Shown: positions 1-8,469 of the stretch, one piece after another
How positions within the stretch are numbered: the stretch's first letter is position 1
How the letters are laid out: each line of letters starts with the position of its first letter
Source: CAIQPS01 sp963783835
Lineage (GTDB): Bacteria > Actinomycetota > Thermoleophilia > RBG-16-64-13
Reading direction: 5' to 3'
DNA length: 64,000 nt
Assembly: GCA_963783835.1 (NCBI GenBank)
Contig: CAWAOX010000018.1
Coordinates: 158,025 to 222,024 of the forward strand
The notes under the pieces: generated by a model
The model's input: only the letters and a program-made list of their open reading frames with translations
Databases searched by the model: none
What the model was told of the DNA's origin: nothing
Translations under genes and position numbers: made by a program

Positions 1-14
1 TAGGGGGCAGGGCG

Positions 15-1829
15 ATGGCTTCTGACCGGCGGCTGGATGTCTTGGTGGTCGGCGGAGGGGGCCGGGAGCATGCCCTCGTCCGCGGTCTCGCGAAGAGCCC
101 GAGGATCGGGAGACTCTTCTGCGCCCCGGGTAACGCGGGCATCCGTGACGACGCGCTGATTGTTTCCACAGGGACCGAAGACATCCCCGGCCTGGTGGCC
201 TTCGTCGAGCGGGAGAAGATCGACCTTACCATCGTAGGACCCGAAGCTCCTCTCGTGGCCGGCCTTGCCGACCGACTGCGGGAGCGGGGCCGCGCGGTTT
301 TCGGCCCGGGAGCGGATGGCGCCCTCCTGGAAGGCTCCAAAGCCTTCGCCAAGCAGGTGATGGAGGCGGCCGGCGTCCCGACCGGCCGGTCGGCGATCTT
401 CACTGAGCACATCGCGGCTCTCGCCTACCTATGGGAGCACGGGGCTCCCGTGGTGGTGAAGGCTGACGGCCTCGCCGCCGGCAAAGGGGTGATCGTCGCG
501 CGCAGACTTAAGGAGGCGGAGGCGGCTCTCACCGAGTGCTTCGTGGAGCGCCGGTTCGGACTGGCCGGGGATACCGTCCTCGTCGAGGAGTTCCTGGAGG
601 GCGAGGAGGTCTCCCTCCTGTCTCTGGTCAGCGGTGAGAGCATCCTGCCTCTCGCACCGGCCCAGGACTATAAGCGGGCCCTGGACGGAGACGCCGGCCC
701 TAACACCGGAGGGATGGGCTCCTATTCGCCGGTGCCTACCGTCGACGCTAGGCTCTACCAAGAACTCGTCGACCTGGTGGTGCGGCCGACGGTGGCCGAA
801 CTGAGCCGCCGCGGCATCGACTTTCGGGGCGTCCTCTACGCGGGCCTGATGCTGACCAAGGACGGGCCCAAGGTCCTCGAGTTCAACTGCCGGTTCGGCG
901 ATCCCGAGACCCAGGCCCTCCTTCCCCGGCTGGAGAGCGATCTGCTGGAACTGCTGTGGACGGCCGCGAACGGCGAGGTTCTGCCGACCGCCGCGGTCTG
1001 GCGACCGGGAGCCGCGGTGGGCGTCGTGCTTGCGTCGCGTGGGTATCCCGCCTCGGCGTCCAAGGGGGACGTCATAGGGGGGCTGGGGCGCGCGCGACGT
1101 TTGGACGGCGTGGAAGTGTTCCATGCGGCCACCAAAGAGGTGGCTGGTTCGGTCGTCACCTCCGGCGGCCGGGTTCTGACCGTCACCGGGCTCGGCGACA
1201 CCTTTGCCGAAGCTCGGGCCCGCGCCTACGCCGGGGTGGCCGAGATCCGGTTCGAAGGAGAGCAACACCGCTCCGACATCGCTCTGCGTGCGGAGAAGTG
1301 GGAAGCAGCAGACGCGGGAGGAGGGAACGTGACCGGTCAGCCGTTGGTGGGGATCCTCATGGGGTCCCAATCGGACGCGGACGTCATGGACGCCGCCGCC
1401 GAGGAATTGGAGTCACGCGGCATACCGTATGAGATAAACGTCCTCTCCGCCCACCGGGATCCGGAAGCGGTGCGCGAGTATTCGCTGGCCGCCGAGTCCC
1501 GGGGTCTGAAGGTGGTCATAGCCGGCGCGGGCAAAGCTGCCGCGCTTCCCGGCGTCGTTGCGTCGATGACCGATCTGCCCGTCATAGGCGTGCCTATCCG
1601 CACCTCGGACCTGGGGGGGCTCGACTCGCTCCTCTCGATGGTGCAGATGCCTCCCGGCGTTCCCGTGGCGACGGTGGCGATCAACGGCGCCCGCAACGCC
1701 GCCATCCTGGCCGCCAAGATCCTCCGGGTGGGGGGCCTCGCCGGCTCTCCCGGCACCGAAGGCGATCCGGCAGCCGGCGCCCAAGGCGGCGAAGCCCAGG
1801 GCGGCCCGGCCGAAAGCAGCGCCCGATGA
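15..1829 (+). CDS. purD-purE: Phosphoribosylamine-glycine ligase fused to N5-carboxyaminoimidazole ribonucleotide mutase (PurD-PurE)
   Basis: Two purine enzymes share one 604-residue frame. Residues 1 to about 425 are PurD (GAR synthetase): VGGGGREHAL near residue 12, the ATP-grasp segment KADGLAAGKG near 149 and FNCRFGDPETQ near 289. Residues from about 439 are PurE, with GILMGSQSDAD and SAHRDPE near 478, followed by a Gly/Ala-rich tail of about 30 residues. There is no stop between the domains. Codon 439 is a GTG at 1329 with a strong GGAGGAGG just upstream, so PurE may also be made alone by internal initiation. PurK is not seen in the window. The ATG at 15 has a G-rich ribosome site. The 3' end overlaps purB by ATGA. 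Both domain assignments are secure; how the two are expressed is inference. Confidence 0.93.
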   Translation: MASDRRLDVLVVGGGGREHALVRGLAKSPRIGRLFCAPGNAGIRDDALIVSTGTEDIPGLVAFVEREKIDLTIVGPEAPLVAGLADRLRERGRAVFGPGADGALLEGSKAFAKQVMEAAGVPTGRSAIFTEHIAALAYLWEHGAPVVVKADGLAAGKGVIVARRLKEAEAALTECFVERRFGLAGDTVLVEEFLEGEEVSLLSLVSGESILPLAPAQDYKRALDGDAGPNTGGMGSYSPVPTVDARLYQELVDLVVRPTVAELSRRGIDFRGVLYAGLMLTKDGPKVLEFNCRFGDPETQALLPRLESDLLELLWTAANGEVLPTAAVWRPGAAVGVVLASRGYPASASKGDVIGGLGRARRLDGVEVFHAATKEVAGSVVTSGGRVLTVTGLGDTFAEARARAYAGVAEIRFEGEQHRSDIALRAEKWEAADAGGGNVTGQPLVGILMGSQSDADVMDAAAEELESRGIPYEINVLSAHRDPEAVREYSLAAESRGLKVVIAGAGKAAALPGVVASMTDLPVIGVPIRTSDLGGLDSLLSMVQMPPGVPVATVAINGARNAAILAAKILRVGGLAGSPGTEGDPAAGAQGGEAQGGPAESSAR

Positions 1830-3127
1830 TCCCCCGCTACTCCACGCCGGAGATGGCCGCCATCTGGACCGACGAGGCGCGCATGGCTGCCTGGTTGCAG
1901 GTGGAATTGGCGGTGTGCGAAGCCTGGACCCGGTTGGGCCGGATACCCGAAGACGCGATGGCCGACATACGAGAGAAGGCCGCCTTCGATGTGGACCGGG
2001 TCAACGAGATCGAGGAGACGACTCAGCACGACGTCATCGCGTTTGTGAGTTGTGTGGCCGAGAACGTGGGGGACGCCTCCAAGCACATCCACTATGGCCT
2101 CACCTCCTCCGACGTGCTCGATACCGGCCTGGCTCTGCAGTTGCGGGCAGCGGGCGTTCTGCTCGCCGAGGAGACCCGTAGGCTGGGCACGATCCTCCAA
2201 CGCCGGGCGCTGGAGCACCGGGATACGGTCATGATCGGCCGCACGCACGGCGTGCACGCCGAACCCATCACCTTCGGCATGGTCCTCGGCCTGTGGGCCT
2301 TCGAGGTGCAACGCGGTCTGGAGCGGCTGGAGCGCGGTACTCAGCAGGTCTCGGTCGGCAAGATCTCCGGCGCGGTGGGGAGCTACGGCAACGTGGATCC
2401 CGCGGTCGAGACGATGACCATGTCCATTCTTGGCCTGGGTGCGGCGCCCATCTCCACGCAGATCGTGCAACGCGACCGCCACGCCGAGTTCATGGCGGCC
2501 CTCGCCCTGCTGGCCGGAACCATCGAGAAGATCGCTCTTCAGGTGCGCCACTACCAGCGCACCGAGGTGCTCGAGGCCGAGGAGTACTTCGCGCCGGGGC
2601 AGAAGGGCTCGTCGGCCATGCCTCACAAGCGGAATCCCATCATCTCCGAGCGCCTCTGCGGGCAGGCGCGCATCATCCGGGGCAATCTCGTTGCCGCCCT
2701 CGAGAACGTCCCCCTCTGGCACGAGCGCGACATCAGCCACTCGAGCGCCGAGCGGGTCATCTTCCCCGACAGCACGATCCTTCTCCATTACATGCTCAAG
2801 AAGGTCTGCTGGCTGGTGGACAAGCTCAACGTCTACCCGGAGAACATGGCGGCGAATATCGAAAAGAGCTACGGCCTGGTCTACAGCCAGCGGGTGCTTC
2901 TCGCTCTCGTCGAGGCCGGTATCCTCCGCGACGACGCCTACGCGATCGTGCAGCGGAGCGCCATGAGGGCCTGGGAGGAGAAGACCCAGTTCGCCGACCT
3001 GCTCAAGGCCGACCCGGAAGTGACTGCCCGGCTGTCGCCGGCCCAGATCGAGGCTCTGTTCGACCCCAGCTACGCGCTGCGCAACATGGGGGTCATCTTC
3101 GAGCGGGTGGCCGCACTGGAGTGGTGA
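1826..3127 (+). CDS. purB: Adenylosuccinate lyase
   Basis: This 433-residue protein is the fumarase/aspartase-superfamily lyase that releases fumarate from SAICAR and from adenylosuccinate, so it acts in both IMP and AMP synthesis. The superfamily signature GSSAMPHKRNPI is at about residues 262-273, TSSDVLDT near residue 93 and RTHGVHAEP near residue 138. The length is normal for the bacterial enzyme. The ATG overlaps the purD-purE stop by four bases, indicating translational coupling. purC, often next to purB, is absent here and may lie upstream of the window. Confidence 0.96.
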   Translation: MIPRYSTPEMAAIWTDEARMAAWLQVELAVCEAWTRLGRIPEDAMADIREKAAFDVDRVNEIEETTQHDVIAFVSCVAENVGDASKHIHYGLTSSDVLDTGLALQLRAAGVLLAEETRRLGTILQRRALEHRDTVMIGRTHGVHAEPITFGMVLGLWAFEVQRGLERLERGTQQVSVGKISGAVGSYGNVDPAVETMTMSILGLGAAPISTQIVQRDRHAEFMAALALLAGTIEKIALQVRHYQRTEVLEAEEYFAPGQKGSSAMPHKRNPIISERLCGQARIIRGNLVAALENVPLWHERDISHSSAERVIFPDSTILLHYMLKKVCWLVDKLNVYPENMAANIEKSYGLVYSQRVLLALVEAGILRDDAYAIVQRSAMRAWEEKTQFADLLKADPEVTARLSPAQIEALFDPSYALRNMGVIFERVAALEW

Positions 3128-3245
3128 GCGCGGGGTTTCCCGCCGAGGAGACTCACCGAAGCTGATAGAATCGACCTTGGTTGGTTCCCCGCCGCGTGGC
3201 GCCCTCAGGCGCGGACACCTCATCTCTCTAAGGAGGAGAACCGGA

Positions 3246-3500
3246 GTGTACAAGGTCTCGGTCTATGTCACCCCCAAGGCTGGAGTGGTCGACCCTCAGG
3301 GCGCGGTCATCGAGCGGGCCATGCCTGCCCTCGGGCACCCCGGGGCGGCGAATATCCGGGTGGGGCGCTACATCACTCTGGAGGTGCCGGGCACCGATCC
3401 CGAGCGGGTCAGAGCCGACGTGGACGACATGTGCCGCAAGCTCTTGGCCAATCCCATCATCGAGGACTATCGCTTTGAGTTGGAACTCGATTCAAAATGA
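3246..3500 (+). CDS. purS: Phosphoribosylformylglycinamidine synthase subunit PurS
   Basis: This 84-residue protein is the small structural subunit of the three-part FGAM synthase (PurS-PurQ-PurL) and bridges the glutaminase and synthetase. It has the PurS pattern: YKVSVYVTPKAGVVDPQG at the N-terminus, a VGRYITLEV strand in the middle and an acidic C-terminus. The GTG at 3246 is chosen because AAGGAGGAGAA lies just upstream; an in-frame start farther upstream has no such site. The last codons and the stop lie inside the left arm of a large palindrome. An independent PurS fits the short PurL found downstream. Confidence 0.93.
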   Translation: MYKVSVYVTPKAGVVDPQGAVIERAMPALGHPGAANIRVGRYITLEVPGTDPERVRADVDDMCRKLLANPIIEDYRFELELDSK

Positions 3501-3643
3501 AGCAGCGGCCGCCGAGTCCGCACTGGACGGCACGATGCGTCGTCCTCGGTCGCGCCCGTAGCGCCGCTACGAGCGCTTCCTGCGTCCTTGCCTCGCACTC
3601 GTCCAGTGCGGACTGTCGGCGCACCTTCAGTTTGAATCGAGTT
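3484..3643. repeat. 160-bp imperfect palindrome between purS and purQ
   Basis: Three inverted-repeat pairs are concentric around position 3564: 3484-3496 with 3631-3643 (13 bases, perfect), 3515-3529 with 3600-3614 (15 bases, perfect) and 3557-3563 with 3565-3571 (7 bases, one-base centre). The intervening arms match only partly. The left arm includes the purS stop codon and the right arm ends just before the purQ ribosome site. RNA from here could fold into a long hairpin affecting mRNA stability or purQ translation. A small non-autonomous insertion is the alternative. Confidence 0.8.
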
Positions 3644-3671
3644 GTTGGCACCGCTGGGGAGGAAGTCTGAG

Positions 3672-4391
3672 GTGACCCAGGGCACAGGCAAGAAGGTCCG
3701 TTTCGGCGTCGTCGTCTTCCCCGGTTCCAACTGCGACTACGATGCCGTTCACGCCCTCTCCACCTTCCCCGAGGCCGACCCCTACTATCTGTGGCACAAG
3801 GACCGGGACCTCAAGAGCGCCCAGTGCATCGTGCTCCCCGGCGGCTTCTCCTATGGCGACTACCTGCGTACCGGCGCTATCGCCCGTTTCAGCCCCATCA
3901 TGCAAGAAGTGGCCTCGTTCGCGGCCGGCGGCGGCCTGGTCCTGGGTATCTGTAACGGCTTCCAGACCCTCACCGAGGCCCACCTGCTGTATGGAGCCTT
4001 GCGGCGCAACCGGGGCCTGAGGTTCATCTGCCATCCCCAGTATCTGCGGGTGGAGCGGACCGACACTCCCTTCACCAGCCGGCTCCAGGTGGGCCAGGTC
4101 ATCCAGATTCCGGTCAACCACAACGAGGGCAACTGGACGGCGGGCTCCGACCACCTGCAGGAGATCGAGGACGGCGGGCTGGTGGCCTTCCGGTACTGTG
4201 ACGCCGAGGGCCGGGTCACCGACGAGGCCAACCCGAACGGCGCTGTCGACAACGTGGCCGGCATTCTGAGTGAGGGCTACAACATCCTGGGCATGATGCC
4301 TCACCCCGAACGGGTATGTGAGGACATAGTCGGCGGGACCGACGGACGGGCTATCTTCCAGTCGATGATCGATCACGTTTTGGGAGGGTAG
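3672..4391 (+). CDS. purQ: Phosphoribosylformylglycinamidine synthase subunit PurQ (glutaminase)
   Basis: Class I glutamine amidotransferase of 239 residues that supplies ammonia to PurL. FGVVVFPGSNCDYD is at the N-terminus, the nucleophile elbow VLGICNGFQTL carries the catalytic Cys, and MMPHPERVCED near the C-terminus carries the His and Glu of the triad. The GTG at 3672 is preferred over an upstream TTG at 3642 because GGGGAGGAAG precedes it and because the TTG frame start falls in the palindrome. A small zinc-ribbon gene follows after three bases and separates purQ from purL. Confidence 0.94.
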   Translation: MTQGTGKKVRFGVVVFPGSNCDYDAVHALSTFPEADPYYLWHKDRDLKSAQCIVLPGGFSYGDYLRTGAIARFSPIMQEVASFAAGGGLVLGICNGFQTLTEAHLLYGALRRNRGLRFICHPQYLRVERTDTPFTSRLQVGQVIQIPVNHNEGNWTAGSDHLQEIEDGGLVAFRYCDAEGRVTDEANPNGAVDNVAGILSEGYNILGMMPHPERVCEDIVGGTDGRAIFQSMIDHVLGG

Positions 4392-4394
4392 GCG

Positions 4395-4631
4395 ATGGCC
4401 GGGCAAACTGTCTGCCCGCGCTGCGGCGCGCGAGATTCGTTCATGAAGGGATTCCTTCCCGAGACCTGCGTGTGCCGGGTCTGCCAGAGTCAGCTCGACT
4501 GGCGGGAGATCCCGGGGTGCGGCCCGGATTGCGGCGCGACGAGCCCGCCGGGATGCGAAGCAGGCGAAGAAGCCGGTGCGGACCAGCCGGCCGCGGAAAA
4601 CGGGGCCCCTGCGTCGGGCTCGGACGCCTAG
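4395..4631 (+). CDS. Small zinc-ribbon protein between purQ and purL
   Basis: A 78-residue protein of unknown function. It has CPRCG at residues 7-11 and CRVC after about 20 residues, a treble or zinc-ribbon spacing, then GCGPDCG. The last 30 residues are Ala/Gly/Glu-rich and look disordered. It starts four bases after purQ and ends 13 bases before purL, so it is almost certainly co-transcribed and perhaps translationally coupled. The codon use matches its neighbours. A role in FGAM synthase assembly or purine regulation is only suggested by position. Confidence 0.7.
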   Translation: MAGQTVCPRCGARDSFMKGFLPETCVCRVCQSQLDWREIPGCGPDCGATSPPGCEAGEEAGADQPAAENGAPASGSDA

Positions 4632-4644
4632 GAGAGCGGGGGGC

Positions 4645-6990
4645 ATGGCCGAGCTCTACGAGCAGTTGGGTCTTACCGGGTGGGAGTACGAGCGCATCTG
4701 TGAGCTTCAGGGCAGAGAGCCCACTCATGTCGAGCTTGCCGTCTTCTCGCTTATGTGGAGCGAGCACTGCGGCTACAAGCACTCCAAACTTCTGCTGAAA
4801 CGCTTTCCCACGAAAGGGGAACGCGTGCTGCAGGGACCGGGTGAGAACGCCGGCATCGTCGACATCGGTGGCGGTGTGGCCGTCGCCATGAAGATCGAGA
4901 GCCACAATCACCCGTCGGCCGTCGAGCCCTACCAGGGAGCGGCGACCGGCGTCGGCGGCATCATCCGCGACATCTTCGCCATGGGATCCCGGCCCATCTG
5001 CGGCCTGGACTCCCTGCGCTTCGGCGAGATCGAACCCCTGCCGGCTCGGGACGGCTGGGCCGGCTCCGCGGCGGTCGCGGCAGCGGCAGCCTCGCCCGAT
5101 ATCGCTCCCAGCGAAGCGGTGCTCAACCGCCAGCGCTACCTCTTCGAGCACGTGGTCGCCGGCGTCGGCGGCTATGGCAACTGCATGGGCATCCCCACGG
5201 TAGCCGGCGAGATCTACTTCGAAGACCCCTATGCCGGCAACTGTCTCGTCAACGCCATGACGGTGGGGCTGGTCAAGCGGGACGAGATCATCCTCAGCAG
5301 CGCGGCGGGGGTGGGTAACCACGTTGTGCTGATCGGCGCCAAGACCGGCCGGGACGGCATCGGCGGGGCCAGCGTGCTCGCCAGCCAAGTGTTCGACGAG
5401 ACGCTCGAGCAGAAGCGCCCCTCCGTCCAGGTGGGCGACCCCTTCATGGAGAAGAAGTTGCTGGAAGCCTGTCTCGAACTGCTGCGCGCCGATCTTCTCG
5501 TGGCGCTTCAGGACTTGGGCGCCGCGGGCATCACCTCCTCCTCCAGCGAGATGGCGGCCAAGGGCGGGGTGGGCATCGACCTGCATGCCGATCGGGTCCC
5601 GCTGCGCGAGGCCGACATGGAGCCCTGGGAGATCATGATCAGCGAGAGCCAGGAGCGGATGCTGGCGATCGTCGCGCCGGAACAGTGGGAAGGGGTCAAG
5701 GCGGTCTGCGACCGCTGGGACCTGGACGCCACCATCGTCGGCGGGGTGACCGACACGAAGAACCTGCGCGTCTTCTTCGGTGGCCAGGTAGTCGGCGACA
5801 TGAGTGCCGTTGCCCTGACGGAGCCGCCCTGTTACGCCATTCCCCAGGAGCGGCCGGCCCACGAGGTCGACGAGCCCCTGGATCCGGCGGACTACCCGCG
5901 GCCGGATGTGGCTCTCGAAGACATACTCCTCGACCTCATCGGCTCGCCGAACATTGCCAGCCGGCGTTGGGTGTACAGGCAGTACGACCATCAGGTGCAA
6001 CTGAACACGGTCATCGTCCCCGGGGGCGACGCGGCGCTCCTTCGCATCAAGAAGACGGGCGCGGGGATAGCGGTCTGCACCGACGGCAACGGCCGGCAGA
6101 CCTACCTCGATCCCTATCGGGGGGGTAAGGCCGCGGTGGCCGAAGCCGCCCGCAACGTCTCCTGCGTGGGCGCGAAGCCTATCGCCATCACCAACTGCCT
6201 CAACTTCGGCAATCCGGACAATGGGCCCATCGCGTATCAGCTGGCGCAGGCCATCGAAGGGATGGCCGAGGCCTGCGAGGCGCTGGGTACGCCGGTGATA
6301 TCGGGGAATGTGTCGCTCTACAACGAGAGCTTCGAGCAGCCCATCTACCCGACGGCGGTCGTGGGGATGCTCGGGGTCATCGACGACGTCACCGCGAACT
6401 GCACCGTCGCCTTCAAAGCCGGAGGAGACGAGGTGTTCCTGCTCGGCGACGCCGGCCCGGTGCTGGATGGGTCCGAGTACCAGAAGCGCTGGTTCGGCGG
6501 ACCGAAGGGCCGTCCGGCGGGGCGCATACCGGACGTGGACCTCGAGGCCGAAGTGGCGTTGCAGCGGGTGCTGCAGGAAGCGATCGCCGCGCGGCTCCTC
6601 CGCTCCGCGCACGACTGCTCCGACGGAGGCCTGGCGATAGCGCTGGCCGAGAGTTGCATCGCGGGGAACATCGGGGCCGACCTTGCGTTCCATCGTCTGC
6701 ATTGGATGGCGGATGGGCACGCGGCTGGATTGGCCCGCCGTCCCGACATCGCTTTCTTCGGCGAGACGCCTACCTTGGTGGTCGTGTCGGTCGCGGCTGA
6801 GGATGGCGTGGGCCTAAAGAATATGTGCCATGAGGCCGGCGTCCCTTGCCATCGACTGGGCCGCGTCGGCGGTGCTGAGTTGGCGATGAGCGCCGAGGGC
6901 CCCGGGGGCCGCTCGGCCGCCCTGCGCGTGCCGGTCGCCCGGTTAGAAGAGGTCTACGAGACGGCTCTACCCAGGGCCATGGGGGAATGA
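4645..6990 (+). CDS. purL: Phosphoribosylformylglycinamidine synthase subunit PurL
   Basis: The 781-residue small-type PurL is the ATP-dependent synthetase that converts FGAR to FGAM using ammonia from PurQ. It has SEHCGYKHSK near residue 38, IESHNHPSAVEPY near residue 86 and DLGAAGITSSSSEMA in the first half. The second AIRS-like half has SGNVSLYNES and HDCSDGGLAIALAES. The ATG at 4645 fits the normal N-terminus and has GGAGAGCGGGGGG upstream; an upstream in-frame ATG at 4576 would overlap the zinc-ribbon gene. The stop overlaps the purF start. Confidence 0.96.
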   Translation: MAELYEQLGLTGWEYERICELQGREPTHVELAVFSLMWSEHCGYKHSKLLLKRFPTKGERVLQGPGENAGIVDIGGGVAVAMKIESHNHPSAVEPYQGAATGVGGIIRDIFAMGSRPICGLDSLRFGEIEPLPARDGWAGSAAVAAAAASPDIAPSEAVLNRQRYLFEHVVAGVGGYGNCMGIPTVAGEIYFEDPYAGNCLVNAMTVGLVKRDEIILSSAAGVGNHVVLIGAKTGRDGIGGASVLASQVFDETLEQKRPSVQVGDPFMEKKLLEACLELLRADLLVALQDLGAAGITSSSSEMAAKGGVGIDLHADRVPLREADMEPWEIMISESQERMLAIVAPEQWEGVKAVCDRWDLDATIVGGVTDTKNLRVFFGGQVVGDMSAVALTEPPCYAIPQERPAHEVDEPLDPADYPRPDVALEDILLDLIGSPNIASRRWVYRQYDHQVQLNTVIVPGGDAALLRIKKTGAGIAVCTDGNGRQTYLDPYRGGKAAVAEAARNVSCVGAKPIAITNCLNFGNPDNGPIAYQLAQAIEGMAEACEALGTPVISGNVSLYNESFEQPIYPTAVVGMLGVIDDVTANCTVAFKAGGDEVFLLGDAGPVLDGSEYQKRWFGGPKGRPAGRIPDVDLEAEVALQRVLQEAIAARLLRSAHDCSDGGLAIALAESCIAGNIGADLAFHRLHWMADGHAAGLARRPDIAFFGETPTLVVVSVAAEDGVGLKNMCHEAGVPCHRLGRVGGAELAMSAEGPGGRSAALRVPVARLEEVYETALPRAMGE

Positions 6991-8435
6991 TGCGGGACCC
7001 GTGGACTGACGACTCACCCCATGATGAATGCGGGGTGTTCGCCATTTACGCCCCGGAGATGGATGTCGCTCGCCTGACCTTCTTCGCTCTCTTCGCTCTG
7101 CAGCACCGCGGGCAGGAGTCGGCCGGCATAGCGGTCACCGACGGTTCTCGCCTGATCGTCCACAAGGACATGGGGCTGGTGTCCCAGGTGTTCGAGGAGT
7201 CCATCCTGCAGACACTTCCTGGGAAGCTGGCCATCGGGCACGTGCGCTACTCGACAACCGGCTCCAGCGAGATGCGGAACGCGCAGCCCTTCGCTCGGAC
7301 CCGGAACGGCTCCTTCATCGCCCTGGCTCATAACGGTAACTTGGTCAACACCGATGAACTGCGCGCCGGCCTCGTGGAGAGCGGGCATATCTTCGAGAGC
7401 ACCTCCGACACCGAGGTCATCGCGGCCCTGCTCGCCGAGCACCCCTCCCGGGATGTCCGGGGCGCGTTGCGCGACATCATCCCCCGGTTGCGCGGCGCGT
7501 TCAGCGCGGTGCTGCTCACCAGCGACGCGGTGATCGGCTTCCGCGACCCCTACGGCGTCCGTCCCCTGGTGCTGGGCAAGGTCGAGGAGCGCTACTGCCT
7601 GGCGAGCGAATCTTCGGGCTTGGACATCATCGGCGCCCAGTTGATCCGCGAGATCGAGCCGGGGGAGATCTGCTGGATCGATGAGCAGGGCTACCACATC
7701 GAGCAGGTGGTCGACCGCAAGCGGGAAGCGCTCTGCGTGTTCGAATTCATCTACTTCGCGCGTCCGGATTCCGTGATGAAAGGCCAGACGCTGTATACCG
7801 CCCGCAGCCGGATGGGCGAAGAGCTGGCGAGCGAATCACCGGTGGAGGCCGATCTGGTGATCCCCGTCCCCGACACGGGGAACTCCGCCGCCATCGGCTA
7901 CGCGGCGGGGAGCGGCATCATCTACGGCGAAGCCCTGATCAAGAACCGCTACATCGGACGGACGTTCATCAACCCCGAGGACCGGGTGCGCAAGCTCGGC
8001 ATCCGCATGAAGTTCAACCCCATGAGTTCGGCCATCCGGGGCAAGCGTCTGGTGGTCGTCGACGACTCCATCGTGCGCGGCAACACCACCCGGGCACTGG
8101 TGCGGGTGCTCTTCGAGGCTGGGGCAAAGGAAGTCCATCTGCGGATAAGCTCGCCCCCCATCGTCTTTCCCTGCTTCTATGGCATCGATATGGCCGACCA
8201 GGACGAGTTCATCGCGTTCGGGAAGAGCGTGGACGAGATCAGCGAGGAGCTGGGTGCGACCTCCGTGGCCTACCTGTCGCTCGACGGACTGATGCGGGCG
8301 ACCCGAGCCGGTGAGGCGGCCGATTGCTTCTGCGCCGCCTGCTTCACCGGGGACTACCCGTGCGACGTGCCCGAGAAGCTCCGTCAATCGAAGTTCCGCT
8401 ACGAAGAGAGCGCCTGCGGCGCGCTGGAGGGCTAG
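6987..8435 (+). CDS. purF: Amidophosphoribosyltransferase
   Basis: First committed enzyme of purine synthesis (PRPP plus glutamine to phosphoribosylamine), 482 residues. The catalytic Cys follows a 14-residue leader (DECGVF, Cys15), as in Bacillus-type PurF with a cleaved propeptide. The PRPP loop VVVDDSIVRGNTT is near residue 356. Cys250, Cys396 and the CAAC pair at 449 and 452 match the four ligands of the structural [4Fe-4S] cluster of the oxygen-sensitive type. The start overlaps the purL stop (ATGA); an alternative ATG lies at 6990. The gene converges on the cytochrome gene. Confidence 0.96.
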   Translation: MMRDPWTDDSPHDECGVFAIYAPEMDVARLTFFALFALQHRGQESAGIAVTDGSRLIVHKDMGLVSQVFEESILQTLPGKLAIGHVRYSTTGSSEMRNAQPFARTRNGSFIALAHNGNLVNTDELRAGLVESGHIFESTSDTEVIAALLAEHPSRDVRGALRDIIPRLRGAFSAVLLTSDAVIGFRDPYGVRPLVLGKVEERYCLASESSGLDIIGAQLIREIEPGEICWIDEQGYHIEQVVDRKREALCVFEFIYFARPDSVMKGQTLYTARSRMGEELASESPVEADLVIPVPDTGNSAAIGYAAGSGIIYGEALIKNRYIGRTFINPEDRVRKLGIRMKFNPMSSAIRGKRLVVVDDSIVRGNTTRALVRVLFEAGAKEVHLRISSPPIVFPCFYGIDMADQDEFIAFGKSVDEISEELGATSVAYLSLDGLMRATRAGEAADCFCAACFTGDYPCDVPEKLRQSKFRYEESACGALEG

Positions 8436-8447
8436 GCGCCTCCGGTT

Positions 8448-8462
8448 CGCTCGCTGCGAGCG
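8448..8462. terminator. Short hairpin between convergent purF and cytochrome genes
   Basis: A 6-bp stem CGCTCG/CGAGCG with a 3-base loop lies in the 34-bp gap between the two convergent genes. There is no T-run on either strand, so intrinsic termination is uncertain. Confidence 0.25.
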
Positions 8463-8469
8463 CTGTCCC

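Noticed and set aside
1337..6720. Long open frames on the minus strand opposite purB and purL (1337-3253 and 4441-6720)
   Set aside because: Low-complexity His/Arg/Gly/Val composition, no family similarity, and they lie exactly antisense to well-supported purine genes; they are high-GC shadow frames.
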